A stretch of DNA of 52,111 nt from Planctomycetota bacterium (GTDB lineage Bacteria > Planctomycetota > Planctomycetia > Pirellulales > Pirellulaceae). The notes beneath the pieces were generated by a model that saw only the letters and a program-made list of their open reading frames with translations, had not been told where the DNA came from and searched no databases. Below are positions 43,855 through 52,111 of this stretch, one piece after another; the stretch's first letter is position 1; every line of letters begins with the position of its first letter. Position numbers and translations under genes: made by a program. The stretch lies in NCBI GenBank assembly GCA_017303505.1, contig JAFLCP010000044.1:1-52111 (forward strand), read 5' to 3'.

Positions 43855-46800
43855 TCATCGACATAGCCCTTTTCGAATGAGTGCAATTTCTAGATGGCTG
43901 CGTTTGCCCCCATACCAATCAATGGAATGCTCGACTTCGGGCAAACGCTCGTCGATCTTAGGGACCATTCGAAATCGCCCATCTTCATAAAAGCAAAGTT
44001 CATTTGTCTTCGGATTGAGAACGGCCAATTGAGCCCAACCATTCCCGAGAATGCGGCCGATCGTTTCATTTCGCTTCATGATCGACAGAATGGATTCTGG
44101 CGTTGTTTCAATCACGAACAGCAATCGCATTGGTTCATGAATGTCGGTTCCCTGCAGGGGTAGGCCAGTTCGCATGTCGCTCATCGATCCATCCATCACC
44201 CCCAGCAGCGAGGTGATATTGTGTGGGAGTTTGCTACCACATCCCCACCCAACTGGGTCCATCGCGGACAAAGTATATTGCATGTTGATCCCAGAGCAGA
44301 CAGGCACAACCGCAGAAAGAATGCGAGCGAGAATGGTCGAGTTGTCGTCATCTAAGGTTGGATTGTAAGACATCATGAAAGAGCGACGCCCAAAGAACAG
44401 TCCTCGGAAACGATCTCTTCTACCAACCAAACATAGTGCATTACTGGCGTTACCGTACTCTGGACGGGTCTGAGCCAAATCCTCGGATCGGGCTTCCACG
44501 TGACGATGAGCTGCGGAGAAGCTCATGGACAGATCGGCGGTTTCGAATTGCCGACAACGTTCATGAGCATTTCGCATGCAAGCTTCGCTGATAATTTTGC
44601 GTACCTCTTTGAACTCTTTCACTTTGCGTGATGGCATGGCGGCCAGATCATAATACGTCATCGAATCGTTGCACGTATTATGTTGCGCACCAACAAAGTA
44701 TGTATCGGTGGGTATTGAAATCCCACGTGCCTCTAACTGCTCACGCACTCGGCCATCATTGAGCATAGCTGCCAGTAAACGAGCATTTGGTCCACCCGAA
44801 TTTCCCGAACATGCTCCGCAATCATAAGCCGATTCATGCGGATTGTTCATGCATTGCGATCCATGACCAACCCAGACGACCACGCCAGCAAAATGATTCG
44901 TCAAGCCGATATCTCGCAAGGCTGTTTCGCAGTGTTGAACCATTTCAGGAAGGGCTAATCCGATCGACTCTTCGCTAGGCCCGGCATCACTTGCCTCACG
45001 TTCGATTCGCAACCGCGTCACAGGAGGAGGCTCAACCAACACACCTGCAGACTTCTTGAGTCGAGCCGTCAAGGTTGGAAAAAGAATGCGGGCAATGAGT
45101 GGTATCGAAGCGAGTGAACCAAACAAAGTGGTTACGATCGCGCCACCAGTGAATGTTCGACTTCCCAAATGCAACCTGTGGGAGGCAGTCCCCAATGTTC
45201 GACGTGCCCAAGCGCGACGCTCATGGACCTCTTCGAGACTAAAGACCACTTCTTCATTCACCCAATACTTTGGTCGCAGCACGATGGGGCATAGTGAAGC
45301 GTAGGTAGCGTCAGCAACACCTTTATACCGGATGGGGATACCAAAAAAACCAGCCGTTCCAAACGTTTGACACTCTGGCTCGATTTCTTCTAAATGACGG
45401 CGAAACGATTCTTCTCGAGCATCGATGCAGAACACCGCTTGAAAAGAGGCTTTACGTGGCGGCGGCAATTCTCTTTCTTTGTGAACGGCGATGGCTCGCA
45501 ATGCTCGCCAACGAAAGTGTCGTTCATACGCTTCATGCAAGATCGATCTTCGTTCAATCTCGGAGAAGGACTCGATCTCGTAGATTCCTCTCCCCCATTC
45601 ACTCACAGGCAGGGCAAACAAACCTTCCGGTTCGAGCCCAGTAACCTGCGCCAATTGAAAGATACTAAAGGCCCGCACCTCCGCAATTTCCATCGGCGTT
45701 TTTTGAGCTTGCAGCTTGCGATCGCGAATCGAGGCCACGCTTTCGGTTCGGCCCAACTTCACCAAACATCCTCGTAGCGATACAACATCTAGTAGAAGTC
45801 GAATGGCAACAAATTCAAAAAAGGAATCATCCTTGAGCGGTCGAACGGCACGATCGGGTCTCGACTCAAGTTGCCAGATGATGCTCGCCCATCCACGCAG
45901 AGCCAAAACACTTTCCGATATGAAACGTTCTAGCTCTTGCTCACCGACTCCTAACTCTTCAAGCGCGTAAGTCAAAACTTGCTCGGCGGAGAGCGAATGC
46001 TGTCGGATTCGCTCTAACTCTAACTTCAATTGCTTCTGGGCGAATGGATCAATCGTCTTGCACATGGAAAGCAGTTGCACAAAACATGCAAATAAGCCTT
46101 TTTCTCGGGCAGGCATATTCCAGCTTGCAAAACCTTGATCCACAAAACTGCTACAGAAGCGAATCAACGTTTCATGGACCCAAGCGTCTGAATCGATACT
46201 CGTTTCGGCAAGGAGATAATTGCGATGTCGGCCTTTCCAAACGGGCTGCGATTCCGATGGAACCGGCGTTTCCTCTTTCTGAGCCGCTTGTACCCCTTGC
46301 AGCGATATTCGCCACAGTAGTTTGAGCGTCAATTCTTCCCACTGCTCATCGCTCCAGGTTTCAATCGCGCGAGTGTTGCTGGGAATCAGCCCTTTCGACA
46401 TTTGCCAAAATTGATCGTTCGCTGGAGGCGTGTTGCCGTGATTGGATAGGTGAGCGGCTTGTACTTCGCGATGGACCCACGCCTTGGTCGCAACGAGCAT
46501 ATCACTTCGCGTGCTTTCGTTGACATCGGAACGAAATTTTTTCAGCGCGTCGGTTTCGGCCACGAACCATTCCAATTCGCGACTGTTGGACAACTGCAGC
46601 GGATGTTCGAGGAGCGCTAAACGCAAATCGCGGCGGGATAGTTTGGACAATATGGGCCGGTCATCCCCTTTGGGGAGCCTTTGTTCGAGGACTTCGAGCA
46701 AATCGGCTTCATTGATTCGGCCCGCTTCAAAATGGCGGTGATACGTTTCTTCGGGAAGAAAGGGTTGGCAGTGATACAACGACGAGCCCAACAACAGACC

Positions 46801-46932
46801 TTCGCGAAACGGAAGTTTTTCCAAGGCTTGGAGTGTATTGAGGAAGGCGAAAGCCGTTATGGGGCCTTGGGCGGGTAATAACTGGGCTACATTTCCAACA
46901 ATGCTGCGAAACTTTTCAACCATTATGGGCAT
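43855..46932 (-). CDS. dabA: DabA (DUF2309) inorganic-carbon transporter catalytic subunit
   Basis: Peripheral, carbonic-anhydrase-like zinc subunit of the DAB system, which hydrates CO2 in one direction and so accumulates bicarbonate using the ion gradient. The 1025-residue protein is DUF2309. The residues matching the active site of the characterised Halothiobacillus DabA are all present: Cys502 and Asp504 in VFCIDAREESFRRHLE, His690 in VVWVGHGSQCMNN and Cys705 in YDCGACSGNSGG, with the same 15-residue spacing between His and Cys. First gene of the operon with the two membrane subunits. It is longer than the ~830-residue Halothiobacillus form, mainly in the N-terminal half. Divergent from a two-component system. 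Confidence 0.92.
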   Translation of the reverse strand: MPIMVEKFRSIVGNVAQLLPAQGPITAFAFLNTLQALEKLPFREGLLLGSSLYHCQPFLPEETYHRHFEAGRINEADLLEVLEQRLPKGDDRPILSKLSRRDLRLALLEHPLQLSNSRELEWFVAETDALKKFRSDVNESTRSDMLVATKAWVHREVQAAHLSNHGNTPPANDQFWQMSKGLIPSNTRAIETWSDEQWEELTLKLLWRISLQGVQAAQKEETPVPSESQPVWKGRHRNYLLAETSIDSDAWVHETLIRFCSSFVDQGFASWNMPAREKGLFACFVQLLSMCKTIDPFAQKQLKLELERIRQHSLSAEQVLTYALEELGVGEQELERFISESVLALRGWASIIWQLESRPDRAVRPLKDDSFFEFVAIRLLLDVVSLRGCLVKLGRTESVASIRDRKLQAQKTPMEIAEVRAFSIFQLAQVTGLEPEGLFALPVSEWGRGIYEIESFSEIERRSILHEAYERHFRWRALRAIAVHKERELPPPRKASFQAVFCIDAREESFRRHLEEIEPECQTFGTAGFFGIPIRYKGVADATYASLCPIVLRPKYWVNEEVVFSLEEVHERRAWARRTLGTASHRLHLGSRTFTGGAIVTTLFGSLASIPLIARILFPTLTARLKKSAGVLVEPPPVTRLRIEREASDAGPSEESIGLALPEMVQHCETALRDIGLTNHFAGVVVWVGHGSQCMNNPHESAYDCGACSGNSGGPNARLLAAMLNDGRVREQLEARGISIPTDTYFVGAQHNTCNDSMTYYDLAAMPSRKVKEFKEVRKIISEACMRNAHERCRQFETADLSMSFSAAHRHVEARSEDLAQTRPEYGNASNALCLVGRRDRFRGLFFGRRSFMMSYNPTLDDDNSTILARILSAVVPVCSGINMQYTLSAMDPVGWGCGSKLPHNITSLLGVMDGSMSDMRTGLPLQGTDIHEPMRLLFVIETTPESILSIMKRNETIGRILGNGWAQLAVLNPKTNELCFYEDGRFRMVPKIDERLPEVEHSIDWYGGKRSHLEIALIRKGLCR

Positions 46933-47201
46933 TCTTTCTGTCGAGCATCCCTGCGTATTCCCTGCATTTTATGCATTATGCCGCTATGCAGGAGTTTATC
47001 CGCTGCGATCGCCAGCTTCATAACAATGATTGTACAGGGTAAGGAGTATTCATCGCCTCAGACAAGAATAAAGTCAATTACAAATCCGTAAGTAACCTTC
47101 ATTGAACAACGCCTGATCGCAACAGACCAGATTGTCGGCGATAACGATATCGATCACAATGTGGAGTGTGATTGTTTCCTTCAATTATGACAGTGGCTGC
47201 T

Positions 47202-47900
47202 ATGAAGATTTTGATCGTCGAGGATGACCCTGTTCTAGGGCCTAATGTGTCGCGTGGGCTGTCCGAAGTGGGGCATCAAACAACGCTGTGCGATAACGCC
47301 GGTGATGCCTTCGCAAAGTTTGAAAGCGAACCGTTTGATGTGATCATTTTAGATCAAATGCTTCCGGCAGATGAACGCTTCAATGACGAAAACACCAAGT
47401 ACTCTGGACTCGCCTTGTTGAAAAAGTTTCGCAGGGCCAATCCCGAAATTGGAATCCTTATCCTGACCGCTCTGGGGGCGATTGACGATCGCGTTGAAGG
47501 GCTAACTTTAGGAGCCGATGATTATCTGACAAAGCCATTTGCTTTTCCCGAACTTACGGCACGCTTGGCGGCCCTCAATCGCCGCCAACGCAATATCGCC
47601 ACGCAACTCTCGTATTCCGACCTGATGCTGGACTTGACTCAACGTCGTGCCTTTCGCGCGAATCGGGAAATTGAACTCACTCCTACCGAATTTAGTTTGC
47701 TGGAACTCTTGATGCGCCACGCGGGTCAAACCGTGACCCGCAAGATGTTATGCGAACATTTGTGGGAATCCAATTGGGAAGGCGTAACCAACGTGATTGA
47801 AGTTCATATCAATCGACTCAGAAACAAAATCAACAAAGGCAATACAGTAGGCCTAATCCATACTGTGCGGGGAAGTGGCTATGTCCTTCGAGAGGATTAA
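47202..47900 (+). CDS. OmpR-family response regulator
   Basis: Two-component response regulator, probably a DNA-binding transcription factor. The receiver domain begins MKILIVEDDPVLGPNV (start chosen here because it opens beta-strand 1; in-frame TTG and ATG codons exist at 47172 and 47187). The phosphoacceptor Asp is in VIILDQMLP, and the Thr and Lys signals are in ILTALGAIDD and YLTKPF. An insertion of about ten residues (around ADERFNDENTKYS) follows the phosphoacceptor strand. The C-terminal winged-helix domain has ELTPTEFSLLELLMRHAG and IEVHINRLRNKI. It overlaps the kinase gene by 20 bases. Confidence 0.9.
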   Translation: MKILIVEDDPVLGPNVSRGLSEVGHQTTLCDNAGDAFAKFESEPFDVIILDQMLPADERFNDENTKYSGLALLKKFRRANPEIGILILTALGAIDDRVEGLTLGADDYLTKPFAFPELTARLAALNRRQRNIATQLSYSDLMLDLTQRRAFRANREIELTPTEFSLLELLMRHAGQTVTRKMLCEHLWESNWEGVTNVIEVHINRLRNKINKGNTVGLIHTVRGSGYVLRED

Positions 47901-49356
47901 GAATCAGCTCAACTCCTTTCGCGTTCGCTTGGTAATTCTAAACACACTTGTGGTGCTAATTGCTACCGTTGGCGTTCTTTTTGGTGCGCGTATCAGTGTT
48001 CGAACGACGCTTCAAAATGAAATGGATATCATGCTGGAAGAAGATCTGAGCGAAGTGGAACTCGCTATTGCTGCAGCAAAGTCTCCCCATTCGCCTGAAC
48101 TACTGGACCAACTCGACCGCAAAGCTCGCGGGCATGTCCAACATAGTTGGTTCTGTCAATTGTTAGAACTACCTGCAGCAGAGGCTGTCGGGAAAGACAC
48201 ACCGAATCCGCTTCTCAACGGTGATACAACGGCGAGCCCAACGGAATGGACCAGCGTCAACGCTCCCGAATCGTGGCAAGGCTTTCCGTTTGAAGCTAAA
48301 GAACCGACCAGTTACAAAGGCTTCAGAATTCTTGAACGCGTGACACGGACGGGCGTTACCAATCCAGTTCGCATTCGTGTTGGAGCTTTCGATACACTGG
48401 TTAAACGCGAACAAAGCCTGCTGGACCGCGTGATCCTTACTGCTCTCACCATTGGCCTATTGCTCGCGCCTATTGGCGGCTATTGGCTGACTGGCTTAGT
48501 AACGCAACCGGTAACTGCGATCGTGGAAACCACCAATCGGCTGCGTCCCGAGAAACTTCAAGAGCGACTACAACTGAGAGGGACAAATGACGAAATGGAC
48601 AAACTGTCCAGTTCCATTAACTATCTTCTCGACCGCATCGCCACGTACATCGATTACAAACGAGACTTTTTAGCCAACGCAGCGCACGAATTACGCTCAC
48701 CATTAGCTGCCATGCACAGCACAGCAGAACTCGCGCTCCATGGTGAAAGAACAACCGAAGAATACCAACAGATCATAGGTAGCATGATCGATGAAGTCGA
48801 GTCGCTAACGAGCCTAGTGAACCAACTACTTTTGCTTGCAGAGACCGAAGACTTCAGTTCGTTCTCAGAATCGCATACGGAGTTAGTCGATTTGTCCGGA
48901 TTAGCTGCTCAATCGTGTGACATGTTTGAGCCGATCGCTGAGTCGAAGTCGATTCGATACGAAATTCGAATTGAACCAAACATTCACATTCAAGGAAATC
49001 GTTTGCATTTGCGTCAGATCTTCAACAACCTCATCGACAATGCGTTGAAATTTACACCCGAACATGGAACCGTAAAAATTGAGCTCAAAAAGGCAAACGC
49101 TGATCAGCCTGAGATTCAACTGGTCGTTTGGGATTCGGGGGTTGGTATCGCAGCGGACGAGTTGCCCAAATTGTTTCAACGATTTTATCGCGGGGATCGC
49201 AATCGCAGGCGAGATACACCAGTGCGCAGCACCGGACTTGGCCTTAGTATATGTCGAGCGGTCGCGCAAGCTCATGGGGGAACGATCGAAGTCACCAGCG
49301 CTCTTAATCAGGGGAGCAAGTTTATAGTCAGATTCCCGATCCACAGCCTGACGTAA
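47881..49356 (+). CDS. HAMP-domain sensor histidine kinase
   Basis: Membrane sensor kinase that should phosphorylate the preceding regulator. The start at 47881 has GGGGAAG five bases upstream; a GTG two codons earlier is possible. Membrane helices are at about residues 12-37 and 185-208, with an extracytoplasmic sensor part of about 145 residues between them. HAMP follows (LVTQPVTAIVETTNRLRP), then the H-box FLANAAHELRSPLAAMHS, N-box IFNNLIDNALKFTPEHG, G1 VVWDSGVGIAADELP and G2 TGLGLSICRAVAQAHGG. The signal is unknown. The pair is transcribed away from dabA across a 270-base spacer. Confidence 0.9.
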   Translation: MSFERIKNQLNSFRVRLVILNTLVVLIATVGVLFGARISVRTTLQNEMDIMLEEDLSEVELAIAAAKSPHSPELLDQLDRKARGHVQHSWFCQLLELPAAEAVGKDTPNPLLNGDTTASPTEWTSVNAPESWQGFPFEAKEPTSYKGFRILERVTRTGVTNPVRIRVGAFDTLVKREQSLLDRVILTALTIGLLLAPIGGYWLTGLVTQPVTAIVETTNRLRPEKLQERLQLRGTNDEMDKLSSSINYLLDRIATYIDYKRDFLANAAHELRSPLAAMHSTAELALHGERTTEEYQQIIGSMIDEVESLTSLVNQLLLLAETEDFSSFSESHTELVDLSGLAAQSCDMFEPIAESKSIRYEIRIEPNIHIQGNRLHLRQIFNNLIDNALKFTPEHGTVKIELKKANADQPEIQLVVWDSGVGIAADELPKLFQRFYRGDRNRRRDTPVRSTGLGLSICRAVAQAHGGTIEVTSALNQGSKFIVRFPIHSLT

Positions 49357-49386
49357 GGATAGGCCGATAACTTTGCCTACCCTTGC

Positions 49387-49430
49387 AAAAAAAAATGCCA
49401 AGCCCGTTGATCGGACTCGGCATTTTCTTT
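49387..49430. terminator. Bidirectional terminator between kinase gene and tRNA-Ser
   Basis: AAAATGCC at 49392-49399 pairs with GGCATTTT at 49419-49426, with more pairs further in (AG/CT, CCG/CGG). A run of A residues lies before it and TTCTTT after it, so it can end transcripts from the kinase on the plus strand and from the tRNA on the minus strand. Confidence 0.75.
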
Positions 49431-49433
49431 AAG

Positions 49434-49515
49434 CGGAGGGCACGGGAATCGAACCCGCAACCCCTTACGGGGCACTTCATTTCCAATGAAGCCGCTAACC
49501 ATTCGCTTACCCTCC
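49434..49515 (-). tRNA. tRNA-Ser (anticodon GGA)
   Basis: The minus strand folds into a cloverleaf. The acceptor stem GGAGGGT pairs with GCCCTCC, with one G-T pair. The anticodon arm is CTTCA-TTGGAAA-TGAAG with anticodon GGA, reading UCC and UCU. A long variable arm, TGCCCCGTAAGGGGT, is typical of serine tRNA, and the T arm is GCGGGTTCGATTCCCGT. The discriminator base is G. The CCA end is not encoded. Confidence 0.95.
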
Positions 49516-49527
49516 AGAAACAATCTC

Positions 49528-49579
49528 TAGGTATCGCTACCTAAGATATTCCCACCTCAAAAATTTTGCCTTTGAGGTG
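49528..49579. repeat. Two inverted repeats upstream of tRNA-Ser
   Basis: TAGGTA-TCGC-TACCTA at 49528-49543 and a perfect 9-bp pair, CACCTCAAA / TTTGAGGTG, at 49553-49579 with a 9-base loop. They lie between the tRNA and the YdcF-like gene, so they could end the upstream transcript or be part of a tRNA leader. Confidence 0.6.
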
Positions 49580-49696
49580 CAGCGATGGACTTCGCGGGGT
49601 TCGCACAGCAAGCTCTGCGAACTTTGCATGGAGTAGATTACCTTAGAGACAGAGAATCGAAAAGCGAGGTTCAGGAGAAAACTGAGGTGAAAGTGG

Positions 49697-50557
49697 CTAC
49701 CGACCGACCAACCATGCCAAATATTCCTTCAAAATCATTTCCAACTTCCCTGCAGAGCCACCACTGGGCAAAAGTTCAATAACGTTAGCGGGCGGGCGTC
49801 CAGCGATGTAATCTGCTGGCAAAGGGATGAACTTTAGCCCTTCCTTTTCGGCCAACCGGATGGCTCGAGGCATATGCCAAGCGCTGGTGATGAGCCCAAT
49901 TTGGGCCTCGTCGGGTAAGCCTTGACGCCAAGCCTTTAGAACCTGCATCTCTTCGCGCGTGTTTCGGCCCCCCATCATTTTGATTTTTTCTTCGGGAACG
50001 CTTAGGCTTATCCAAATTTCTTTTGTCTCATCGGCTCCATCGCGTTCGGGTCTACCTGGCTGATCGACACGCAGTGACTTGATGTTCTCTCCGGTGGTAA
50101 CCAACAACGGCGTTTTGCCAGCGTGATACAGGCGGGCCCCCAATATCACTCGTTCTCCCGCACCACCCACAACCGCACGCCCATTGGGTGATTCGGTAGT
50201 CCCCCCACCCAATACGACAATGGCATCTAGCGCGGGGACCGCATCGACTTGAATATCTTCAATGCCGCGTTCTAACCGGGCAGCCAGAAAATGCGAGGTT
50301 AACGGAGAAGTCACCAAAGTGAACCCTAACCACACAATGGACAAGAGGGCTGCGAATCGTTTGTGCTGCAACATCCATGTAAATGCAACGATCGCCCATA
50401 ACACAAGCCACAAAAATGTTATGGGCATCGCAAACGTGGTCAGCAATTTTTCGACCACGATACGTTCAAAGGTCGACGCACAGATCAATATCAGGAGAAG
50501 CGGCAAAGCGGCCGCTAGCAGGAAACCTCGCACGATCTGGCCACGTGACACAACCAT
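49697..50557 (-). CDS. YdcF/ElyC-family membrane protein (DUF218)
   Basis: A 286-residue protein with three N-terminal helices (about residues 8-30, 40-62 and 68-88). A DUF218 domain follows: ALDAIVVLGGGTTESPNG, ERVILGARLYHAGKTPLLVT, GGRNTREEMQVLKAW and ITSAWHMPRAIRLAEKEGLK. This family includes ElyC, linked to envelope and lipid-carrier homeostasis, and YdcF. AGGAAA precedes the ATG at a good spacing. The exact substrate is unknown. Runs in the same direction as dnaA and tRNA-Ser. Confidence 0.87.
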   Translation of the reverse strand: MVVSRGQIVRGFLLAAALPLLLILICASTFERIVVEKLLTTFAMPITFLWLVLWAIVAFTWMLQHKRFAALLSIVWLGFTLVTSPLTSHFLAARLERGIEDIQVDAVPALDAIVVLGGGTTESPNGRAVVGGAGERVILGARLYHAGKTPLLVTTGENIKSLRVDQPGRPERDGADETKEIWISLSVPEEKIKMMGGRNTREEMQVLKAWRQGLPDEAQIGLITSAWHMPRAIRLAEKEGLKFIPLPADYIAGRPPANVIELLPSGGSAGKLEMILKEYLAWLVGR

Positions 50558-50618
50558 AGGATTTCCTGCTAATAATCAAAGACCTAAATTCCACCATGGA
50601 ACAGAATTTTTCGAATCA

Positions 50619-51986
50619 CTAACCTACACGCAAACTTGCTTCAACGTTTCGCAAGGCTTCACGGATCTTCGCTACTTCATAACTTCCGTCTTCGGTCTCC
50701 GCATCACTCAACCATTCATTGACTTTCTTTTCAGCGGAAATCACAGTGCTATGACGACGGTGGCCGAAGTAATCACCGATTTCGGCATACGCGGCTCGAG
50801 TGTATTTGCGAGCCAAGAACATCGCCAACATGCGCGGCTGGCTTACCGTCTTGGTCTTCCCCTTCGCTTGCAAGCTCTTGGGCTCTAATCCAAAAACATC
50901 ACACACGGCTCGCTCAATATCCGAAAGACGAACCGTAGGTTGACAAGCAGTTAACAGATCCTGCGTGGCTTCGAGAGCCTGCTGTTCATTAAACGAGCCG
51001 CGAAGCATCAAGCTCAAGGCACGCAATCGATTGACCAAGCCAAACAAAACGCGAGCGTCTCCTGAACTCTTATCCGCCAGCTCACGAATCACTTTAGGAG
51101 CCATCTTGATGCGTGATTCAGCCAGCAAGCGAGAGAGCAACTCACGACGTGTTAACTCATCAAGCCCTTCCAACGGACAAACCATTCCACCTGTTAATCG
51201 AGCTTGCACATCAGGTCCTAGAATCGAAAGCTCTTGCAGCGATCGATCAGCCACCAAAATCACTTGGCGTCCCTGACGTAGAAGCGTATCGAGTGTGTGC
51301 TTCAATTCCTGAAGCGTGGCTCTCTTGCCTGCCAAGAATTGAACATCATCCAAGATCAAACATTCGACATCGCGATACTTGCGACGGAAGCTGGGCAAAC
51401 CGCTGCCTCGAATCGCTTCCATAAAGTCGTTAGTGAATTGTTCGCTAGACAAATAGACAACGCGACGTGCGCCATGGATCTGCCGAAATCGTTGTGCCAA
51501 GGCCTGAACCAAATGCGTCTTTCCGCTACCACAAGGTCCATACACCAACAATGGCGTAACCACACCTGGCGACTTCAGAACCATTTCTACTGTGGCCATT
51601 GCCATTTTATTGCAATTGCCGGTGACAAAGTTCTCCCACGTCAACGTACGTTGCTTCGCAATCGGCATGACCGATTCCGTCGCACGATTTTCGTCTCTGG
51701 AGGGAAGTGCTACCACGTTTTCTGATTTCGTTGATGAGTGATCGGAATCGCTGCTCGCTGCGATTCGCAACGCAGGAACAGCTCTAGGCGACTCTGATTC
51801 GTGTAATTGTAATTGGTTCGACTCCAAATTGCTGAGCCGAACCGCTGATTTCGCGTCAAGGACTGCAACCGCACTATCTGTCACCAGACGTTCAGATGCC
51901 CGTTTGGTACTACCTGTACCATTTATGGTCTGCTTTGTATCGGTTGCTGTCGACTCGGATATACAGCCATTTGACGAGACAAGCAA
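50619..51986 (-). CDS. dnaA: Chromosomal replication initiator DnaA
   Basis: Replication initiator that binds DnaA boxes and opens the origin. The AAA+ domain has Walker A GPCGSGKTHLV (about residues 150-160), Walker B CLILDDVQFLAGK and the conserved Arg context DVQARLTGG. The C-terminal box-binding domain shows YAEIGDYFGHRRHSTVISA; most relatives have GRDHSTV there. The start is a TTG at 51986 with GGAGG five bases upstream; the frame also stays open to the window edge (41 more codons without ATG/GTG). The first ~120 residues are Ser/Thr/Glu-rich and show no recognisable DnaB-binding domain I. No cluster of DnaA boxes was seen, so an origin is not claimed. Confidence 0.86.
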   Translation of the reverse strand: MLVSSNGCISESTATDTKQTINGTGSTKRASERLVTDSAVAVLDAKSAVRLSNLESNQLQLHESESPRAVPALRIAASSDSDHSSTKSENVVALPSRDENRATESVMPIAKQRTLTWENFVTGNCNKMAMATVEMVLKSPGVVTPLLVYGPCGSGKTHLVQALAQRFRQIHGARRVVYLSSEQFTNDFMEAIRGSGLPSFRRKYRDVECLILDDVQFLAGKRATLQELKHTLDTLLRQGRQVILVADRSLQELSILGPDVQARLTGGMVCPLEGLDELTRRELLSRLLAESRIKMAPKVIRELADKSSGDARVLFGLVNRLRALSLMLRGSFNEQQALEATQDLLTACQPTVRLSDIERAVCDVFGLEPKSLQAKGKTKTVSQPRMLAMFLARKYTRAAYAEIGDYFGHRRHSTVISAEKKVNEWLSDAETEDGSYEVAKIREALRNVEASLRVG

Positions 51987-52111
51987 AGTCTCCTCCGAGG
52001 ATGCTTGAACGTCAAATGCCGTCTTGCAATGATTGGAGCGGCCTGCAACCTGAAAACAATGGCTAATGACAGAGCTTACGTCGCTGTAAAACCGACGATA
52101 GCACCAATAGA

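Noticed and set aside
50262-50888. 208-codon plus-strand frame
   Set aside because: Spans the antisense of two well-supported genes (YdcF-like and dnaA) and has no family character.

Overview
The window reads as a chromosomal segment of a planctomycete, most likely a Pirellulales-like bacterium. The evidence is two loci with the PVC-type beta-propeller 'membrane-bound dehydrogenase' plus CxxCH haem-domain architecture that is nearly diagnostic of Planctomycetota and Verrucomicrobiota, a coproheme-decarboxylase (HemQ) gene, a large MoxR/DUF58/BatA-type operon with planctomycete-style companions, and many long intergenic regions with degenerate repeats. Codon use and base composition look moderate and even, and I see no phage, transposase, CRISPR array or rRNA.

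Layout. 1-2.8 kb: minus-strand phosphate ABC transporter pstS-pstC-pstA (pstA cut by the window edge), with a Pho-box-like direct repeat upstream of pstS. 2.8-8.4 kb: housekeeping genes purQ, a membrane PIN/TRAM protein, an exported cyclophilin, rsmD and transaldolase. 8.4-10.4 kb: a Gly/Pro/Ser-rich lipoprotein. 10.9-14.2 kb: a PVC dehydrogenase and its c-type cytochrome on two separate polypeptides. 14.5-19.2 kb: a pair of ~108-bp repeats, then a 1391-residue protein joining a LamG-like domain, beta-propeller, haem domain and ThuA-like domain. 19.2-26.4 kb: repeat-rich spacers, an HExxH lipoprotein, hemQ, small exported and membrane proteins, a cysteine-desulfurase-like protein whose active-site Cys loop is absent, an LRAT-like protein and rdgB.

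26.6-39.4 kb: a seven-gene plus-strand operon (moxR, DUF58, two von Willebrand/BatA-like membrane proteins, and three further membrane or exported proteins with coiled-coil, acidic low-complexity and poly-Gln segments). It looks like a chaperone-plus-envelope-complex module; its substrate is unknown. 39.4-40.9 kb: two copies of a hairpin-forming repeat with a variable hexamer core flank a small membrane-anchored protein gene.

40.9-46.9 kb: a minus-strand operon dabA-dabB plus a second NuoM/MrpD-like membrane subunit. All four predicted zinc and active-site residues of DabA are present, so this should be an energy-coupled inorganic-carbon (CO2-hydrating/bicarbonate-accumulating) DAB system with an extra antiporter-like subunit carrying a His/Asp/Glu-rich tail. 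It is divergent from an OmpR-type response regulator and sensor kinase pair (47.2-49.4 kb), a possible regulator. 49.4-52.1 kb: a bidirectional terminator, tRNA-Ser(GGA), a YdcF-like protein and dnaA, whose N-terminal part lacks a recognisable domain I.

The strongest candidates for something undescribed are the three-subunit DAB locus, the vWA protein whose fold is interrupted by two membrane helices, the Cys-less desulfurase homologue, the split PVC dehydrogenase/cytochrome pair and the expanding hexamer hairpin repeats. All functional statements rest on motif recognition by eye; no database search was possible.
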